From Stenotrophomonas maltophilia (GTDB taxonomy: Bacteria > Pseudomonadota > Gammaproteobacteria > Xanthomonadales > Xanthomonadaceae): a stretch of DNA of 64,000 bases. Shown in pieces: positions 61,739 to 64,000 of the stretch (position 1 is its first letter; every line of letters begins with the position of its first letter). The stretch lies in NCBI RefSeq assembly GCF_001676385.1, contig NZ_LYVJ01000003.1, positions 248,001 to 312,000 on the forward strand, written 5' to 3'. Both the position numbers and the translations under genes were made by a program. Under the pieces are notes generated by a model. The model searched no databases, was not told the origin of the DNA, and was given only the letters and a program-made list of their open reading frames with translations.

Positions 61739-62481
61739 CGACGCGTCACCCCGGCGCCGCCATCCAGCGGGACCACTGCGCCGGTCATCCAGCCGCTGCG
61801 CGGCGAGGCCAGGAACAGTGCGAGCTCGGCAGCATCGGCCGCGGTGCCCAGGCGCTGCAGCGGGTGGCGCTGCACGTTGCGTGCGCGGGCCACCTCGGGC
61901 TCATCGCTGCGCGCGAACGAACCCTGCAGCATCGGCGTATCAACCGATGCCGGTGCGATCACGTTGACCCGGATGTGCTCGTCGGCCAGTTCCAGCGCTG
62001 CGGTGCGTGCCAGCGATTCCAGCGCCGCCTTCGAGGCGGCGTAGGCGGCCAGCCCGGGCGTGGCGTAGCGGGCGTTGATCGAGGACAGCAGCACGATGCT
62101 GCCGCCCCCCTTCGCGCGCAGGCCGGCCAGCGCATGCCGCATCAACCGGCGCGCGCCCAGCACATTCACTGCATGCACCTGCTGCCACAGCGCGTCATCG
62201 TCATCCCAGGTGCCGGCCGGCGGGCACCAGCCGGCGCAGTGGATCAGGGCATCCAGCGGCTGGCCCAGATGCGGCGCCAGCGCGGCATCGACCGCGCCGG
62301 CATCGGCCAGGTCGGCTACTGCCTGCGTGGTTGCCGCCGGCACCGGCATCCGGTCCAACGCCAGCACCGTGGCACCCTGCGCCTGCAGCTGGGTCAGTAC
62401 CGCCGCGCCGATGCCACTGGCTGCACCGCTGACCCAGACGTGGCGGCCCTGCCATTCGCCCTGCATTGCGTCGTTGCCCAT
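61735..62481 (-). CDS. Short-chain dehydrogenase, probable D-galactose dehydrogenase
   Basis: A 248-residue SDR oxidoreductase: cofactor motif SGAASGIGAAV, CAGWCPPAG in the NAG position, Ser in LLSSINA and YAASKAAL with Tyr/Lys. The general fold is certain. The substrate is inferred from the operon: the first step of the De Ley-Doudoroff path is oxidation of galactose to galactonolactone by an SDR. An L-fucose or other sugar dehydrogenase is an alternative. Confidence 0.78.
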   Translation of the reverse strand: MGNDAMQGEWQGRHVWVSGAASGIGAAVLTQLQAQGATVLALDRMPVPAATTQAVADLADAGAVDAALAPHLGQPLDALIHCAGWCPPAGTWDDDDALWQQVHAVNVLGARRLMRHALAGLRAKGGGSIVLLSSINARYATPGLAAYAASKAALESLARTAALELADEHIRVNVIAPASVDTPMLQGSFARSDEPEVARARNVQRHPLQRLGTAADAAELALFLASPRSGWMTGAVVPLDGGAGVTRR

Positions 62482-62483
62482 GC

Positions 62484-64000
62484 TCAGAACCGGTAGGTGA
62501 GGCTGGCCTTGTACGAGCGGCCGAACACCACATTGGTGCGCAGGCCCTCATCGTAGCCGTCGAAGGTGCGCTGCTCGCTGTCCAGCAGGTTGTTGGCTTC
62601 CACCTTCAACGACAGGCGGTCGCTGAAATCGTAGCTCATCGACGCCGACAGGTCCTTGTAGGTGTCGTTGAAGATGCCGGTGGCGGCGCTGGACAGGCCG
62701 ACCAGGTACTCATCCCGCCAGTTGTAGGCCACGCGGATCCCGAACGGGCCGTTTTCGTAGTATCCGATCAGGTTGGCGTTGTTCTTCGACAGCCCCGGGA
62801 AGGTCATCGCGTTGCCGTTGATGTCGGTGATCGGGGTCTCCGAGTCGATCCAGGTGTAAGTGGCCACCACCCCGAAGCCCTCGAGCATGCCGCTGAACGG
62901 CACCTGCGCCAGCAGCTCCACGCCTTTCACCTTGGCCTTGTCGCCGTTGATCTTGCGCAGTACCAGGTAGTTGACGTTGTTGTAGGTTTCCGCGCTCTGC
63001 CGCTGCACGATGAAGGTCGATACGTCCTTGTAGAACAGGCCGGCCGAGAGCAGGCCCTGGCCGCCGTAGTACCACTCCAGCGACAGGTCGTACTGGGTGG
63101 CCTTGAAGGGATCCAGGTCCGGGGCGCCACCGCTGCCGGTGCCCGGCGAGGTCTGCACGCCGTTCGCATCGAATACGGCGTTGTTGTTGAGGGTCACGCC
63201 ATTGTTGAGGTCTTCGGTATTCGGGAAGGCGACCACCTTGGCCGCGCCGCCGCGCAGCACCAGGCTGTCGGTGATCTGCAGCTTGGCCACGGCCGAGGGC
63301 AGTACTTCCCGGTCGTCACGGTCGAAGGTGGACGGAGTAAGCGTGCCGGTGCCGCTGATCAGGTTGCCGCGCGAGGTCATGTCCCGGCCAACGAAGCGCA
63401 CGCCGATGTTGCCGCCCAGTGCCATGCCGCCGACATCGGTATCCCAGTTGAGCTTGGCATAGGCTTCCAGCAGGTCTTCGTCCACCCGGAAGGTGGCCGC
63501 ATGGGCCTGCGTGGTGTTGCGCGGATCCAGGCACTGCGCGTTCTGCGCGATCTGCGGCACCGCGCTGAAGCTTTCGCAGCCACCGAAGGTGCTGCGGAAC
63601 GCCCCCAGGTAGCTGCGTGGCAGGCCGCTGAATTCGCCGGGCAGGAAGTCGTTGTTGCGGTAGACGCGGATGTACTGTCCCATCTGCGTAACCGGAATAC
63701 CGCCGGCGGGACGGATGTCGGCCCGCAGCGGGTCCTGCACGCTCTCCAGCCGGCTGAAGCGCGCGCCGAAATCCAGCGAGCGCAGCGGGCCGTCATCGAA
63801 GGCCAGGCTCCAGTCGCTGCGCAGCGCACGCGAGTCGGTCCTGGCGCGCCAGTCGTTGTCGAACATGATCGTCATGCGCCACTGCGCCGGATCGGTCACG
63901 TCCACGCCGCTGACGTTGAAGCTGCCGAAGTTGCCGCTGCGCAGGTCGAAATCGGTCACCGAGGTCAGCCCCGCCATCGGTGCCAGGCGCATGTAGCGCT
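62484..64000 (-). CDS. TonB-dependent outer-membrane receptor, C-terminal part
   Basis: About 505 residues of a beta-barrel receptor, open to the window edge. Repeated amphipathic strands (LEWYYGGQGLLSAGLFYKDV, RVAYNWRDEYLVGL, SLKVEANNLLDSEQ) and the final aromatic residue of SYKASLTYRF are TonB-receptor features. It lacks the plug domain and TonB box, which lie outside. Two bases separate its stop from the dehydrogenase start, so the operon starts with this receptor, which probably imports the galactoside or a galactonate source. The receptor resembles the CUT-type receptors of Xanthomonas in size, but the ligand is not proven. Confidence 0.85.
   Translation of the reverse strand, partial: RYMRLAPMAGLTSVTDFDLRSGNFGSFNVSGVDVTDPAQWRMTIMFDNDWRARTDSRALRSDWSLAFDDGPLRSLDFGARFSRLESVQDPLRADIRPAGGIPVTQMGQYIRVYRNNDFLPGEFSGLPRSYLGAFRSTFGGCESFSAVPQIAQNAQCLDPRNTTQAHAATFRVDEDLLEAYAKLNWDTDVGGMALGGNIGVRFVGRDMTSRGNLISGTGTLTPSTFDRDDREVLPSAVAKLQITDSLVLRGGAAKVVAFPNTEDLNNGVTLNNNAVFDANGVQTSPGTGSGGAPDLDPFKATQYDLSLEWYYGGQGLLSAGLFYKDVSTFIVQRQSAETYNNVNYLVLRKINGDKAKVKGVELLAQVPFSGMLEGFGVVATYTWIDSETPITDINGNAMTFPGLSKNNANLIGYYENGPFGIRVAYNWRDEYLVGLSSAATGIFNDTYKDLSASMSYDFSDRLSLKVEANNLLDSEQRTFDGYDEGLRTNVVFGRSYKASLTYRF

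Overview
This 64 kb window is chromosomal DNA of a GC-rich gammaproteobacterium of the Xanthomonadaceae, most likely Stenotrophomonas. The evidence is the aryl-polyene (xanthomonadin-type) pigment operon, the GTAG-ended stem-loop repeats (SMAG type) beside many genes, a polA-linked small RNA with C-rich loops like Xanthomonas sX13, and many best-fit families typical of Xanthomonadaceae. This is inference from families; no database search was run.

Layout. 1-2.8 kb: end of an MFS exporter gene, an aldo-keto reductase and an alpha/beta hydrolase. 2.96-9.5 kb: a lower-GC accessory island on the minus strand. It holds a colicin V-type secretion operon (membrane fusion protein, two small glycine-rich peptides with CvaC-like leaders, a 60-residue membrane protein, and a C39 peptidase/ABC exporter), an IS110-family fragment, a complete IS5-family element, and a decayed second copy of the same kind of locus. 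The second copy has a frameshifted fusion-protein start joined to a third leader peptide, followed by a stop-interrupted membrane protein. 9.8-19.8 kb: protein acetyltransferase of the PatZ type, MgtE, a KefB/C antiporter, a large membrane ankyrin-repeat protein and a YcgL protein. 19.9-36.8 kb: an 18-gene aryl-polyene operon in one direction, almost all genes overlapping. Its gene order follows the ApeC-to-ApeR order of the E. coli cluster, plus a halogenase-like flavoprotein and a tyrosine ammonia-lyase-like enzyme. 37-39.4 kb: cytochrome bd-type oxidase cydAB. 39.8-45.9 kb: S9 peptidase, Nudix hydrolase, two uncharacterised proteins, hemF. 46-50.6 kb: DUF421 protein, sX13-like RNA, polA, small lipoprotein, universal stress protein. 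50.7-58.2 kb: ThuA-like protein, small proteins, a phosphatase-like protein, uvrD, an FAD/NAD(P) protein, cardiolipin synthase. 58.7-59.1 kb: rpmB-rpmG. 59.4-64 kb: a De Ley-Doudoroff-type galactose/galactonate operon (TonB receptor, dehydrogenase, kinase, and an aldolase fused to a lactonase).

The most unusual material is the microcin-like island: an apparently intact two-peptide export locus next to the fossil of a related locus. The aryl-polyene operon with its halogenase signature, the aldolase-lactonase fusion and the polA-adjacent RNA come next. No CRISPR array, rRNA or tRNA gene was seen.
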